From NCBI GenBank assembly GCA_945870325.1, contig CAMBRQ010000009.1, positions 18,611 to 82,610 on the forward strand: a stretch of DNA of 64,000 nt, written 5' to 3'. The stretch is from an uncultured Dorea sp. Lineage in GTDB: Bacteria; Bacillota; Clostridia; Lachnospirales; Lachnospiraceae. The notes under the pieces are model-generated. The model searched no databases and was not told the origin of the DNA. It saw only the letters and a program-made list of their open reading frames with translations. The position numbers were made by a program, and so were the translations under genes. The stretch's first letter is position 1, and every line of letters starts with the position of its first letter. Below, one piece after another: positions 45,464-55,249 of the stretch.

Positions 45464-46531
45464 ATGACAATTAAAGAATTAGAAATGGAACTGGGTATCC
45501 CTCGCGCTACCATCCGGTTTTATGAAAAACAGAATCTTATTCACCCCAAAAGAGGCGAAAATGCATATCGGGATTACAGCGCCGAAGATATTGCAACTCT
45601 TAAAAAAATCATTATCTTTAGAAAACTCGGATTATCAATGGCAGAGATTGAAGATCTTCTAGATGGGATTACTGACCTGCCGGTTTCTATCGAGCGAAAT
45701 ATTACAGAACTTCAGAAACAGATTGAAGAATTAAACGGTGCCTTGGAAATATGCAGACAGATTCAGAAGCGAAAAGAAGTCCTGTCCACATTCGATGAAC
45801 AATTCTACTGGGAAGAGATCCATAGAGAGGAAAAAGCCGGATACCGATTCCTGGATATTACCGGAGATCTGATAAAATATGAAAAGGAAGATATCACCCA
45901 GACTCTGACTGCTACAGATAGTGCGGGAAACCTGCGGCACAGCAGACGGACGTCTATTTTCAAAACAGTACTTTTGGTCTTAGCCTGCGGTACGATTGCT
46001 TTTCTTCTTGAAGGCTACAGAATCACTGCCTTTTTGAAGGGCGCTTTTACGCCGATTCTGTTCCTGCTGATCCTGACCGTATTCGAGATTCCTTCTTTTT
46101 TCTTGAAAGAAAAGCATCCATCAGCAGCAAAATACCTGCAAAAAATCGGTTATGTACTAGCAACTCTTGGAATGTTCGTATATATTACCGGTTTCTTTAG
46201 ACTTACTATAGAGCAATTAATCCTTGATGTAAAAGAAGATATCGGATTCTTACCGTATATACTTGTAACATTTGGAATTACAGCCTGGGGATACATCTAT
46301 CATATATTGGAACTTCGTCTCATCTTTGACCGAAGACATGTCACAGGAGTCAACGGTTTTTTTGTGATTGTAAGTGGCGGAGTGGTTAGCTGCAGCATAC
46401 TGTTTTCCTATTCCAAAGAAGTATGTATCAGTTATGCTCTTCTCCTAATCATTATCTATCAGTTGATTGACCACTTTGTTGAAAGGAAAGAGTATCCTGA
46501 GGAAGAACGGTTTAAAAAGCCAGGTGCATAA
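45464..46531 (+). CDS. Membrane-anchored MerR-family regulator
   Basis: 355 aa. Residues 1-70 are a MerR winged helix (LEMELGIPRATIRFYEKQNLIHPKR), followed by a dimerisation coiled coil to about 105 and a linker. From about residue 165 there are five or six hydrophobic segments to the end. So it is a one-component regulator fixed in the membrane, perhaps sensing envelope state or a membrane-soluble ligand. AGGAGG lies 7 nt before the ATG. Divergent from a GH3 gene. Confidence 0.85.
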   Translation: MTIKELEMELGIPRATIRFYEKQNLIHPKRGENAYRDYSAEDIATLKKIIIFRKLGLSMAEIEDLLDGITDLPVSIERNITELQKQIEELNGALEICRQIQKRKEVLSTFDEQFYWEEIHREEKAGYRFLDITGDLIKYEKEDITQTLTATDSAGNLRHSRRTSIFKTVLLVLACGTIAFLLEGYRITAFLKGAFTPILFLLILTVFEIPSFFLKEKHPSAAKYLQKIGYVLATLGMFVYITGFFRLTIEQLILDVKEDIGFLPYILVTFGITAWGYIYHILELRLIFDRRHVTGVNGFFVIVSGGVVSCSILFSYSKEVCISYALLLIIIYQLIDHFVERKEYPEEERFKKPGA

Positions 46532-46543
46532 CGCACCTGGCTT
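46517..46543 (+). terminator. Terminator overlapping the MerR stop codon
   Basis: AAGCCAGGTGC/GCACCTGGCTT 11-bp perfect stem with a 5-nt loop that contains most of the TAA stop; T-rich sequence follows. Confidence 0.8.
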
Positions 46544-46563
46544 CTATTATTCTTCCTATGTAA

Positions 46564-46842
46564 CTATTTATCAAACAAATCTGAATGTGTTCCCGTTCGT
46601 GCCGCCGTCAACACCAACTTTCCTTTGTCTATCGCATAAATCAAAAGCCAGTCGGGTAATATATGACATTCTCGAAATCCAATATAATTCCCCACTAACG
46701 CATGATCTCGGTAACGTTCTTCCAATACGTTTTCATCTAAGAGTGTATCAATAACTTTTTCCAATAAAGACATATCGTATCCTCTCTTTTTGGCACGCTT
46801 ATAATCTTTTCGGAATTGTCCAGTCGTTACCAATTTCAGCAC
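46564..46842 (-). CDS. yafQ: YafQ-family mRNA interferase toxin
   Basis: 92 aa RelE-fold ribosome-dependent RNase. The expected catalytic residues are visible: His in RDHALVG, His and Asp in CHILPDW, His in GTHSDLF. It starts at a GTG whose G is the last base of the antitoxin TAG stop (TAGTG), so translation is coupled and the antitoxin is made first. Confidence 0.9.
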   Translation of the reverse strand: MLKLVTTGQFRKDYKRAKKRGYDMSLLEKVIDTLLDENVLEERYRDHALVGNYIGFRECHILPDWLLIYAIDKGKLVLTAARTGTHSDLFDK

Positions 46843-47135
46843 TACTTATCACCTGCTTCCGCATTCAATTCTTCAAACAAAGCCTTTGCAGAAGAATACT
46901 GTTTTGCCTGAATCTGGCCTTCCATAATGGCCTTTGCTTCACGTATAGCCACTTCTGTCTCCACATTATACCGCGGCTGTTTAACCTCAAAAGGCAGCCC
47001 ACCCTCCATGAGAGATTTACGTAAAAATATATTGATTGCATCCGTTATTGTAATGCCAAAACTCGCAAAAAGTTCTTCTGCGCTAGATTTCGTCTCTGGA
47101 TCTATACGAATATTAATATTAGCAGTCTTAGCCAT
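46842..47135 (-). CDS. dinJ: DinJ/RelB-family antitoxin
   Basis: 97 aa. Ribbon-helix-helix DNA-binding N-terminus (NINIRIDPETKSSAEELFASFG, about residues 5-26) and a toxin-binding C-terminal tail. Neutralises the YafQ toxin encoded next and represses the pair. The pair sits between a MerR gene and a rhamnosidase gene, probably as an independent stabilising module. Confidence 0.9.
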   Translation of the reverse strand: MAKTANINIRIDPETKSSAEELFASFGITITDAINIFLRKSLMEGGLPFEVKQPRYNVETEVAIREAKAIMEGQIQAKQYSSAKALFEELNAEAGDK

Positions 47136-47155
47136 CCCATATACCTCCCATCTTC

Positions 47156-47193
47156 ATTATGCATAATATATCACAAAGGATTAACATCGTCAA
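47156..47193 (-). promoter_or_regulatory. dinJ-yafQ promoter and palindromic operator
   Basis: Minus strand TTGACG (47188-47193), 17-bp spacer, TATATT (47165-47170). The -10 box overlaps a perfect 12-bp palindrome ATTATGCATAAT (47156-47167), a good site for DinJ autorepression. Confidence 0.7.
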
Positions 47194-47272
47194 TACATTG
47201 TACATCAAAAAATCAAGGTGTAGATAAATAACAATATAACGGAGAAATTGCAACCAAACGCAACCTGAGCAT

Positions 47273-49837
47273 CTAATTATAAAACTTATATGTCCCTGCC
47301 TTCACGTTCATCCACCGTCCATCCATCAGACGAATCTCCCCTTCGCATCCAAACGGAACCACAATCTCATAAGCTACTTTCCCCGCTTCGTCATATCTCC
47401 AATTCGACTGATAAGTTCCGGCAGCCGTCTCAAGAGTACACTCTGCAAATCTAAGCCTTTCATCCGGATGCGGCTCGATCACGGCCTTTCGGAATCCCGG
47501 CTCCAGTTCACGGATTCCTGCCACATATCCATACATCCATGCCTCAATACTTCCATAACTATAATGGTTCAGGCTGTTCATGCCTTCCGGATTCATATGA
47601 CCATCCGGCAAAACTGAATTCCATCTCTCCCAGATGGTGGTCGCTCCTAGATTCACGCTATAGAGCCAACTTGGATAATCTTCATTTAACAGCAGGTCTA
47701 CTGCCTGCTTATGATGACCGGTCTCGGTGAGTGCCGGACACAGAATGGTGGTTCCTACAAATCCTGTATTCAGATGATTCTGATTCTCACTAACTCTTTG
47801 TGATAGATTCTCTCCTTCTTCGATTGCCTTTCCATCCGTAATGCCGAACATAATCGCAATCGCTGCTCCCGTCTGGGTATGGCACAGGCATAATCCGTCC
47901 TCATCAAAATATTTTGCAAAAATCGCCTCTTTAATCTCTTTTGCTAACTTCCTATATTCTGCCGCATCCTCTTCATATCCCAGAATCCCGGCAGATCTTG
48001 CAATAATATCCGCATCCCGGTAATAGTAGGCACTTGCGATATAGAGCGGATCAGTTGCGCCAAATGGTCCTGGCTGCTCATTATCCAGCGCCAGCCAGTC
48101 TGCAAAGTGAAAGCCACTCTTGATCAAATGTCCGCCTTCCTCCTGCTCCTCTATCCGTCTCTCATAATCTACCCAGGCTTTCATTCCCGGATAGGTCTCA
48201 GCAAGCAACGTCTTACTTCCATAATGAAGGTAAACATTCCATGGAATAATGACTCCCGCATCCGCCCATGGACAACTACCGCATTCCGCAATCATTCCTT
48301 CTTTGATTCGAGGCACTACATTCGGTACCGCTCCGTCTGTAATACTCTGCTCCGCACGCATATCCCACAGGTATTTCCGGTAAAATGCCGGCATATACAT
48401 GTTATAGCATGCAGTCTCAGAAAAGACCTGTGCATCTCCAGTCCATCCAAGACGCTCATCACGCTGCGGACAATCCGTCGGCACATCCAGAAAATTATCC
48501 TTCTGTCCCCACAGCGCATTGGAGAATAACTGATTCACCTTAGCATCTCCTGTAACGATCCATCCAATCTGGTCAAAATCACTACGCAGATGCCAGGCAG
48601 TAAAATCATAAGATTCACACTCCTTCTCAAGCGCTCTCCACTCACCGCCGGCATCTTTTCTCTCTGCCAGCATGTAGCGGAATCCATAGAAGGTAAAATG
48701 CGGTCTTACATGTGCTTTCTTTCCACTTGAAATATAGATAAATTCCGTTTTTGCAAGTCTTAAGTTCTCATGATAGAAGCATCCATCCTGCAGAATCTCA
48801 CAAGCGGTCAACCGAATCTGAGATCCTTTTGGCAAGTCACTTTCGAACTCTGTCCAGCCCGTCAGATTCTGTCCGAAATCCAGGATTGTCTCCCCTTTCG
48901 GAGATACAATCACTTCTATGGGCTTAAACGATTCTTTTTTCACAATCGGAAGATGATATCGCTCTGTCAATGCCCCACATCGGTCCGGTGCTTCACATAC
49001 CGCCGGGTATCTTTTAACTGCATCTTTCTCCTCATTCGCTCCTGTCCCTTCCAATCTCGCGTCATAGTTCTCTCCATCGTAGATGCCGCTGAAGACAATC
49101 GGGGATCTTCTGCTCATCCAGCCTTCTCCGGTCGCTGCGCACAGTTCACCGCCAGCATATAATTCTGCAATAGCATATAACTTATCCCCATAAAGATTCG
49201 GGATACCACCATCGAATCCAAGACGGCTCTTGAACCATCCTTCTCCCAGCCAGATCTCCATATGATTCCTTCCGGATTCTAAATATTCTGTTACATCATA
49301 GACACTTGTCTGCAAGTGAAAATCATAAGAATGATATCCCGGAGCCAGATATTCTTCTCCCACTTTTCTTCCGTTAATATAACACTCATATACGCCAAGT
49401 CCACAGATATACAGGCGAGCATCTTCTGCTTCCTGCACTTCAACATCTTTTTCCAAAATATATCCTGCCATAGCATCCGCATCGACGATTCCCTCACCTG
49501 GCGTAATCCACTTCGCTTTCCATTCTTCATTAAGTTTTCCTGTCTCGAAAGAACTGGATGCTTCTGCCTCTTCTCCGTTGTCCGCCTTCACAATAACCGT
49601 CCAGTCATATCTGCATCTTGGCTCCAATGTAAACTGCACCGGATAGTCCAGGCTGTCCGTATGTTCATCCTCACCGCTGTCATATACAACTTCTGCTCCT
49701 TTCTTTACAAGAATTCTTGCATATTTCTGCTCTTTTTCTCCGTTCTCCGCTTCCACCTTCCAGGAAAAAGAGACCGGATCATAACAGTAACCCTTAGGTT
49801 CTCTAATATGATTGACACGCAACTCTGTAACTTTCAT
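47273..49837 (-). CDS. GH78 alpha-L-rhamnosidase
   Basis: 854 aa. Same layout as the enzyme at 33416 but without the helical tail. Catalytic acid motif DCPQRDERLGW near residue 457, base in GATTIWERWNS near 734, and a C-terminal beta-sandwich ending with WMNVKAGTYKFYN. No signal peptide. It follows the GH2 gene by 56 bp in the unit rhamnosidase remnant, GH2, GH78. Confidence 0.93.
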   Translation of the reverse strand: MKVTELRVNHIREPKGYCYDPVSFSWKVEAENGEKEQKYARILVKKGAEVVYDSGEDEHTDSLDYPVQFTLEPRCRYDWTVIVKADNGEEAEASSSFETGKLNEEWKAKWITPGEGIVDADAMAGYILEKDVEVQEAEDARLYICGLGVYECYINGRKVGEEYLAPGYHSYDFHLQTSVYDVTEYLESGRNHMEIWLGEGWFKSRLGFDGGIPNLYGDKLYAIAELYAGGELCAATGEGWMSRRSPIVFSGIYDGENYDARLEGTGANEEKDAVKRYPAVCEAPDRCGALTERYHLPIVKKESFKPIEVIVSPKGETILDFGQNLTGWTEFESDLPKGSQIRLTACEILQDGCFYHENLRLAKTEFIYISSGKKAHVRPHFTFYGFRYMLAERKDAGGEWRALEKECESYDFTAWHLRSDFDQIGWIVTGDAKVNQLFSNALWGQKDNFLDVPTDCPQRDERLGWTGDAQVFSETACYNMYMPAFYRKYLWDMRAEQSITDGAVPNVVPRIKEGMIAECGSCPWADAGVIIPWNVYLHYGSKTLLAETYPGMKAWVDYERRIEEQEEGGHLIKSGFHFADWLALDNEQPGPFGATDPLYIASAYYYRDADIIARSAGILGYEEDAAEYRKLAKEIKEAIFAKYFDEDGLCLCHTQTGAAIAIMFGITDGKAIEEGENLSQRVSENQNHLNTGFVGTTILCPALTETGHHKQAVDLLLNEDYPSWLYSVNLGATTIWERWNSVLPDGHMNPEGMNSLNHYSYGSIEAWMYGYVAGIRELEPGFRKAVIEPHPDERLRFAECTLETAAGTYQSNWRYDEAGKVAYEIVVPFGCEGEIRLMDGRWMNVKAGTYKFYN

Positions 49838-49893
49838 TCTCTGCCTCCTTGTGACAACATCATGTATCTTTCTCGTTATTGCATATATGTTCT

Positions 49894-52266
49894 CTATAAC
49901 TCAACCGTTGCTCCCTCAATACCTTCACCGGTTATCTTCACGGTTATCTTCCCTGCTTCTTTTTTCATCTTCAGAATCGCCAATGCATGGCCTTCTCCTG
50001 CTGTTGTCTCAGGAAGTTCATATCCTTTCTTGTGAATTGCCTTAACTCCTCCAAATGCAAGAAGTTCTGCCGCCCCTTCTACCTGTATTGACAACAGAAT
50101 CGTTGAATCTGCCACCAAAAGTCCTTGTGCGTCCAGAATATCCACATTTATGAACGCAAGTGTCTCATACTTTTCAGCAGACAGAGCCATCTTTGCTGCT
50201 TTCCCAGCGGTCTTAAGAGTCATACGTCCAACCTCTGTTCCATCTTCATAGGCAACTGCCACCAGTTCGCCTGGTTCATATACTGTATGGTATTGCGTCT
50301 CAAAACTTGTCTCTTTCCCGCATGGCTGTACCCCAAGCGATCTCCCATTTATGAACAGTTCCACGCTGTCTCCGCCGCCATACACCTGAATCATGATCGG
50401 TTTTCCTTCTTGTCCTTCATAAGCATAGTTAAAGGTACAATCCGTATAGCACCAAGGTCCAAAATTACGAGGAATCCCATAACTTGCCGGGTTCTGAACT
50501 GCAATACACGGCTTCTTCGTAAGACCAAATACAATCTCTCTATAATAGGAGGTCGGGCGGCGATTCCCAAGAATCGAGATGTCTCCTCCTGTGTTCATAA
50601 GATCCGGATATACCGAAGTCACTTCTCCCAGGTAATCCCATCCAGTCCAGGTAAAATCCCCAATCACGGCTGAACATCTGGTAATCGCGTCCCAGTTCTC
50701 CGCAATCTGCTTTGGATAGGTCTCTGTTCCAACCATGACCCGGTCGGTGTATTTTGCCGCATCCATGAGATATCTTGAGGTCATGTAATTATATCCGATA
50801 ATATCCATCGTTGTTTCCAGTTTTTCAAGGATACCTCCGAGTATCGGATGTGATACGATTCCCGGCATATCCGTCTCCAATGCTGCCATAAACACATTGA
50901 CGTCACCTTTTCCGGTATCTGCTTGTCCATCCGTGATATCATCCACAATCTTAGCCAGACTATCCCCTGCAGCAAATGCACCGTTGATTCCATTCGTTGT
51001 ATAACGAGTTGCATCCAGTTCATGGAACTTATCACTTAGCATACAGCTGGTTTCTAAGCCTTTCTCTGTGCTGATCTCAAAGATCTCATTGCCCGTAGAA
51101 TACATAATCACAGAAGGATGATTATAATCAGCCTCTACCATATGTTCGATATCCTTCTCCCAGTTTCGCTCAAAATCAATCGAATAATCATAACTGACTT
51201 TACTTTTATTCCATACATCCACCAATTCATCCATCACATAGACCCCTAACTTATCACACGCACGAAGAAGTGCCTGAGATGCTGGGTTGTGGGCAGAACG
51301 GATGGCATTGAATCCTGCTTCTTTTAGCCGTTTTACCCTGCGGTACTCATAATCGTCATAAGCAGCGCTTCCCAGAATTCCCTGGTCGTGATGGATACAT
51401 GCACCGCGTAATTTCACACTTCTTCCATTGACCCGAAGTCCGTGGCGACTATCCAGGTTCAATTTTCTCACACCGGATGTGATCTCGGTTTCATCTAACA
51501 CTTCCTGCTGATTAGAAATAGTAAGCGTCACCGTATATAGATTAGGCTCAGTTTCATCCCATAATTTTGCATGGTCAAGATACAGATTCTTACGAAGTTC
51601 CAATGTCTGACGGCTTCTGATTCTCACCGGATAACGATTGCTGACTGCCACATTGCCATCTGCATCCTTTATTGTCACAGTTGCTGTTACCGTGTCTGCT
51701 ATCAGGCTGTCATTGTGTATTCTGGCAGATACACACACCAGTGCGCCGTCCGCATCCACATCCAGCGTTGTCATACGCAGTCCATTAGGCTTCACATAGA
51801 TACTGCCGCTGTGAATCAGATATACATCACGATAGATTCCGGCACCACTATACCAGCGGCTGCTTCTGGTGCCACATTTTACCGCCACCAGGACATCATT
51901 CTGTTCACCATATTTCAGATAATCTCCGATCTCCACGGTAAAATCCGTATATCCATATGCACTTTCGCCCACCTTCGACTGATTGACGAACACGCTGGCA
52001 TTGCGGTAGATTCCTTCAAACTGCAGCATTACATGACCACCGTGATAGTCTTCCGGTACAAAGAACTGCTTATAATACTTATATTCTCCCGCATCAATAT
52101 TACCGGTAAATCCTCCATTTACCGCACCTTGCTTCTGCTCTTCATGGAACATGGCATCATGAGGCAGCTGCACCTCCACTGCCTCATCGGGCACACGGAA
52201 TACCAGTTCAAACGGGTCCAGATCCTTCCACACCTTCCATCCATCATTAAATCTTACCTTTTCCAT
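49894..52266 (-). CDS. GH2 beta-galactosidase family enzyme
   Basis: 790 aa. Sugar-binding jelly roll (1-170), immunoglobulin-like domain, TIM barrel with acid/base Glu in STGNEIFE (about 394) and nucleophile in VGTETYP (about 515), then DUF4982-like and Ig-like C-terminal domains. Intracellular. It starts 1 nt after the stop of the rhamnosidase remnant. Whether it prefers galactosides, glucosides or glucuronides cannot be told by eye. Confidence 0.9.
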   Translation of the reverse strand: MEKVRFNDGWKVWKDLDPFELVFRVPDEAVEVQLPHDAMFHEEQKQGAVNGGFTGNIDAGEYKYYKQFFVPEDYHGGHVMLQFEGIYRNASVFVNQSKVGESAYGYTDFTVEIGDYLKYGEQNDVLVAVKCGTRSSRWYSGAGIYRDVYLIHSGSIYVKPNGLRMTTLDVDADGALVCVSARIHNDSLIADTVTATVTIKDADGNVAVSNRYPVRIRSRQTLELRKNLYLDHAKLWDETEPNLYTVTLTISNQQEVLDETEITSGVRKLNLDSRHGLRVNGRSVKLRGACIHHDQGILGSAAYDDYEYRRVKRLKEAGFNAIRSAHNPASQALLRACDKLGVYVMDELVDVWNKSKVSYDYSIDFERNWEKDIEHMVEADYNHPSVIMYSTGNEIFEISTEKGLETSCMLSDKFHELDATRYTTNGINGAFAAGDSLAKIVDDITDGQADTGKGDVNVFMAALETDMPGIVSHPILGGILEKLETTMDIIGYNYMTSRYLMDAAKYTDRVMVGTETYPKQIAENWDAITRCSAVIGDFTWTGWDYLGEVTSVYPDLMNTGGDISILGNRRPTSYYREIVFGLTKKPCIAVQNPASYGIPRNFGPWCYTDCTFNYAYEGQEGKPIMIQVYGGGDSVELFINGRSLGVQPCGKETSFETQYHTVYEPGELVAVAYEDGTEVGRMTLKTAGKAAKMALSAEKYETLAFINVDILDAQGLLVADSTILLSIQVEGAAELLAFGGVKAIHKKGYELPETTAGEGHALAILKMKKEAGKITVKITGEGIEGATVEL

Positions 52267-52267
52267 C

Positions 52268-54199
52268 TTATACCTCCATCATTTCTTCTATCTTAACTTC
52301 GTTGGCATCTCCCCGAATGCGTATACACCTATCTTCGCCTATCGGCAATGTACACTCCAGTTCTTGTAAGAACTCCATCCGTGGCTTCACCTCATACTGC
52401 GCTCCTCCCGGACTGAGACTTTGAACACCGGCAAAATATTTCCCCAGCAGATAGACAGGACTTGCCGCCCATGCATGGCACAGACTCTTGCCAAATCTAT
52501 CGCCGTACATATCATACTACTCTTCCTCCGGCACATTCGGATCATATTCTTCCCAGAATGTGACTGCTCCTTTCCTAAGCATGCCGCCCCAGTATGACTT
52601 GATCTGATTGAACGCCTCGGAAAGCCTGCCCATCCGGCATAAGACATCCAATTCATAAAACTTAAAATAAGGCGTCGTAATTGCCGGAATCTCATCATTT
52701 AATAATACATGCCCTACAATCTGCTCCTGGCGCTTATCATCTGCGATTCCATATAAGATCGCAAATATATTCGCATGCCTTGTCACCTGCCGCTTTCCCG
52801 AAACAAATGAATCTATATAAGCAGACTTTTCTTCATCCCAATAGTATTGATCAATCTTTCTTACAAGTTTCTCATATTTCCCTTTATATCCTTCCCCAGA
52901 ACACTCCGGAACCTTGCCCATTTCCTCCATAGCCTTATAGCATGCCGCAAGCAGCATCTGCTCTGCGGCGAGTGGTCCTTCTTTATCCAGATCCGCCCAG
53001 TCAATATAGATCCAATCCTGCTTACGCCCAATCAGGAACCCATGCTCATCCAGCTGCTCTTCGCAAAAATTCATAAGCGAAAGCATCTTCGGATATACCT
53101 GTTTTAAAAATTCTTCATCCGCATATGCCTCATAATGAGCCTTCACGCCCAGAATCCAGAATAACGAATAATCCACAATCGTATTGATATGAGTAGTCAT
53201 CGGATCATTTCCACGAAGCGCCAGCAAGGTTCTGCGGTTAATATCCGGGTCTGCCATCAGATACTGATTTACAAAAAGGCTCTGATAAGCATCTCCGCTC
53301 CAGATCCATCGATCTCTTTTAATTCCATCAATAAAGAAGATGCCGCTGCAAAGCCTGAATGTATGCTCCGCAACTTTCCATATCTGATTCAGCAACTCAT
53401 CGCCACAAGTAAAAGATGCTTTTACCGGAATATCCACATACTTGTGGATCGCCAGGACTTGTACCTCACTTTTTTTGCACTCCGGGATAAATACATACCG
53501 CACTGCGCATCTTGGACTGCACTTTGTATGCGGATCTATCTCCCAACTATAATAACAGTATTCCTGATTCAAAGCCTCTTCCCTGGATTCCCCACAGTAA
53601 ATCCGCATTGGATATGTATCCCTCTGCCCAGTTTCCTCCTGTTTTTTATGTATCTGTCCGGTCACTTTAATCTGCGCCGTCAGTTCTGTCTCAAACTCAC
53701 AGAGTATGCCATCATTCACTTCTTCTATACGGATCGGCAGATAAATCTTCTCCGTATAATCCCAGACAGAAGGGTCTTGCTCTTTCCTCGTAAAATATTT
53801 GCTATAACCCACCGGAACTGCCGGCTGGTCATAATCTTCCACCATCCATCCGCTATCTGAACAGATAACGTCTCCTGCAATATAAATACTTGGGAACTTC
53901 TCAATACATGCCGCATGGACCGACACGTCTGTTTCTCCGGGACCGCATATGATCTCCCGTCCAAATGGATACTTCCTGTCTCCCACAAGCACATAGCCTA
54001 TTGATTTTGAATAGACGGAAAATACCGTCTCCTTTTCTAATTGATAGTTTCTTCGGAACACAACCCTGTTGCGGAATCCCTCACTCTTCCAGAATGCCGG
54101 CCACCCGATTCCCCGCTCAATACGGCTAAAATTCTGCTTCATCGCATGATACAATTCAAAATCCCCAGGGTACCAGATCCAGTAGTTTCTTTCTATCAT
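52268..54199 (-). pseudogene. Alpha-L-rhamnosidase-like gene interrupted by an in-frame amber codon
   Basis: The ATG at 54199 is preferred over a GTG at 54208. The reading frame is open to 52268 except for one TAG at 52517-52519. Upstream it reads EEYDPNVPEEE; two codons after the TAG an ATG begins MYGDRFGKSLCHAWAASPVYLLGKYF. This is the contiguous C-terminal part expected in six-hairpin rhamnosidase-like proteins (DGIKRDRWIWSGD near residue 280). A CAG to TAG change would explain it. The gene either makes a truncated product, is read through, or is dead. Site M3 lies upstream. Confidence 0.85.
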
Positions 54200-54305
54200 T
54201 CCCTCCACCTTCCTGCCATATTATCGTATTGCTTTTCTCAACGTCTCTCTGTTTCTAGTTTAACTTCTGTTTCCTATAAACGTCACATGCTATTTTTCAC
54301 ACAAA

Positions 54306-54318
54306 TCCGACATATTTT
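54306..54318 (-). promoter_or_regulatory. TGTCGG motif, site M3
   Basis: Minus strand AAAATATGTCGGA, about 110 bp before the start at 54199, in the gap after the AraC gene at 54373. Confidence 0.6.
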
Positions 54319-54372
54319 ACGATAATATACCGACCGGTACATATTCCCTATACAACTGCATCTCCCTTTTCT

Positions 54373-55119
54373 CTACCATTCACCGTTTTCACGATAAGAC
54401 TGGCGGTACTGTCCCGGTGTCATTCCGACATGTTTTTTAAAAATACGGATAAAATAACTCTGTGTTGAAAAATAAAGATACTGACTGATTGCGGACAAAG
54501 TAGCATCCGAATAGATGAGCATATGTTTTGCTGCCTCAATCCTTTCCTGCTGTACAAAGTCCACCATCGATATGCCTGTCTCCTGCCGAAACACCCTTGA
54601 CAGATGGCAGGGACTCATTCCAACTGCATCAGCCACCATCTCCAACGTAATCTTTTCATGAAGATGAATCGCAATATAATGGATCGCACTATCTATCGCT
54701 GCCCTGTAATGCCGGTTTCCTTTCCTGGCAACTGCGTAGGTGAATTCCCGAAACGCATGGTTATAGAGCCTGTCTATCTCTTCTACTGTAGAACACTCTT
54801 CCCCCATCAGAATATAACTGTCACTCATAGCATATGCCAGTTCTTCCGGCAGCCCACCATCCATCGCAGAACGTGTAAACATCGTAATCGCAGCAATCAA
54901 CATATTCTTCTGATTGCGCAAAGCATCTTTCGACAGGATTCCCGCCGTCCCATCCGGCGGAATCTGAAGCGCCGAATCCAACAAATCAATCCGTCCTTCT
55001 TTGATTACCCGGTGCCGCTCCTTCTCATGTGCATACGACATATGTGGCTGAACCTGCTCTCTTCTTTCAAACAGACTGCTTTCCCTATAAATTTCCAAAA
55101 AATCCTTATTCATCTTCAT
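54373..55119 (-). CDS. AraC-family regulator
   Basis: 248 aa. The N-terminal about 140 residues are helical with no cupin, resembling the YSIRK/PocR-like sensor type. The C-terminal double HTH is complete (EMVADAVGMSPCHLSRVFRQ, ending MTPGQYRQSY). Divergent from the GH3 gene at 55250, with a 20-bp-spaced direct repeat between them. Ribosome binding site weak; an ATG two codons later is possible. Confidence 0.85.
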   Translation of the reverse strand: MKMNKDFLEIYRESSLFERREQVQPHMSYAHEKERHRVIKEGRIDLLDSALQIPPDGTAGILSKDALRNQKNMLIAAITMFTRSAMDGGLPEELAYAMSDSYILMGEECSTVEEIDRLYNHAFREFTYAVARKGNRHYRAAIDSAIHYIAIHLHEKITLEMVADAVGMSPCHLSRVFRQETGISMVDFVQQERIEAAKHMLIYSDATLSAISQYLYFSTQSYFIRIFKKHVGMTPGQYRQSYRENGEW

Positions 55120-55148
55120 CCGTTCTCATCTACCCTTTCTTTATATGA

Positions 55149-55178
55149 CAAGATTTTATCATTATTCGCAAGATTTTA
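55149..55178. promoter_or_regulatory. AraC-type direct-repeat operator
   Basis: Two identical copies of CAAGATTTTA (55149-55158, 55169-55178) exactly 20 bp apart, on one face of the helix, between the divergent AraC and GH3 genes. Confidence 0.65.
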
Positions 55179-55249
55179 CTATATTCTACTACTGTAATCG
55201 TGATAAATTCTTTGTTAGATAGAATCATAAGCAAAAGGAGATATGAAAT

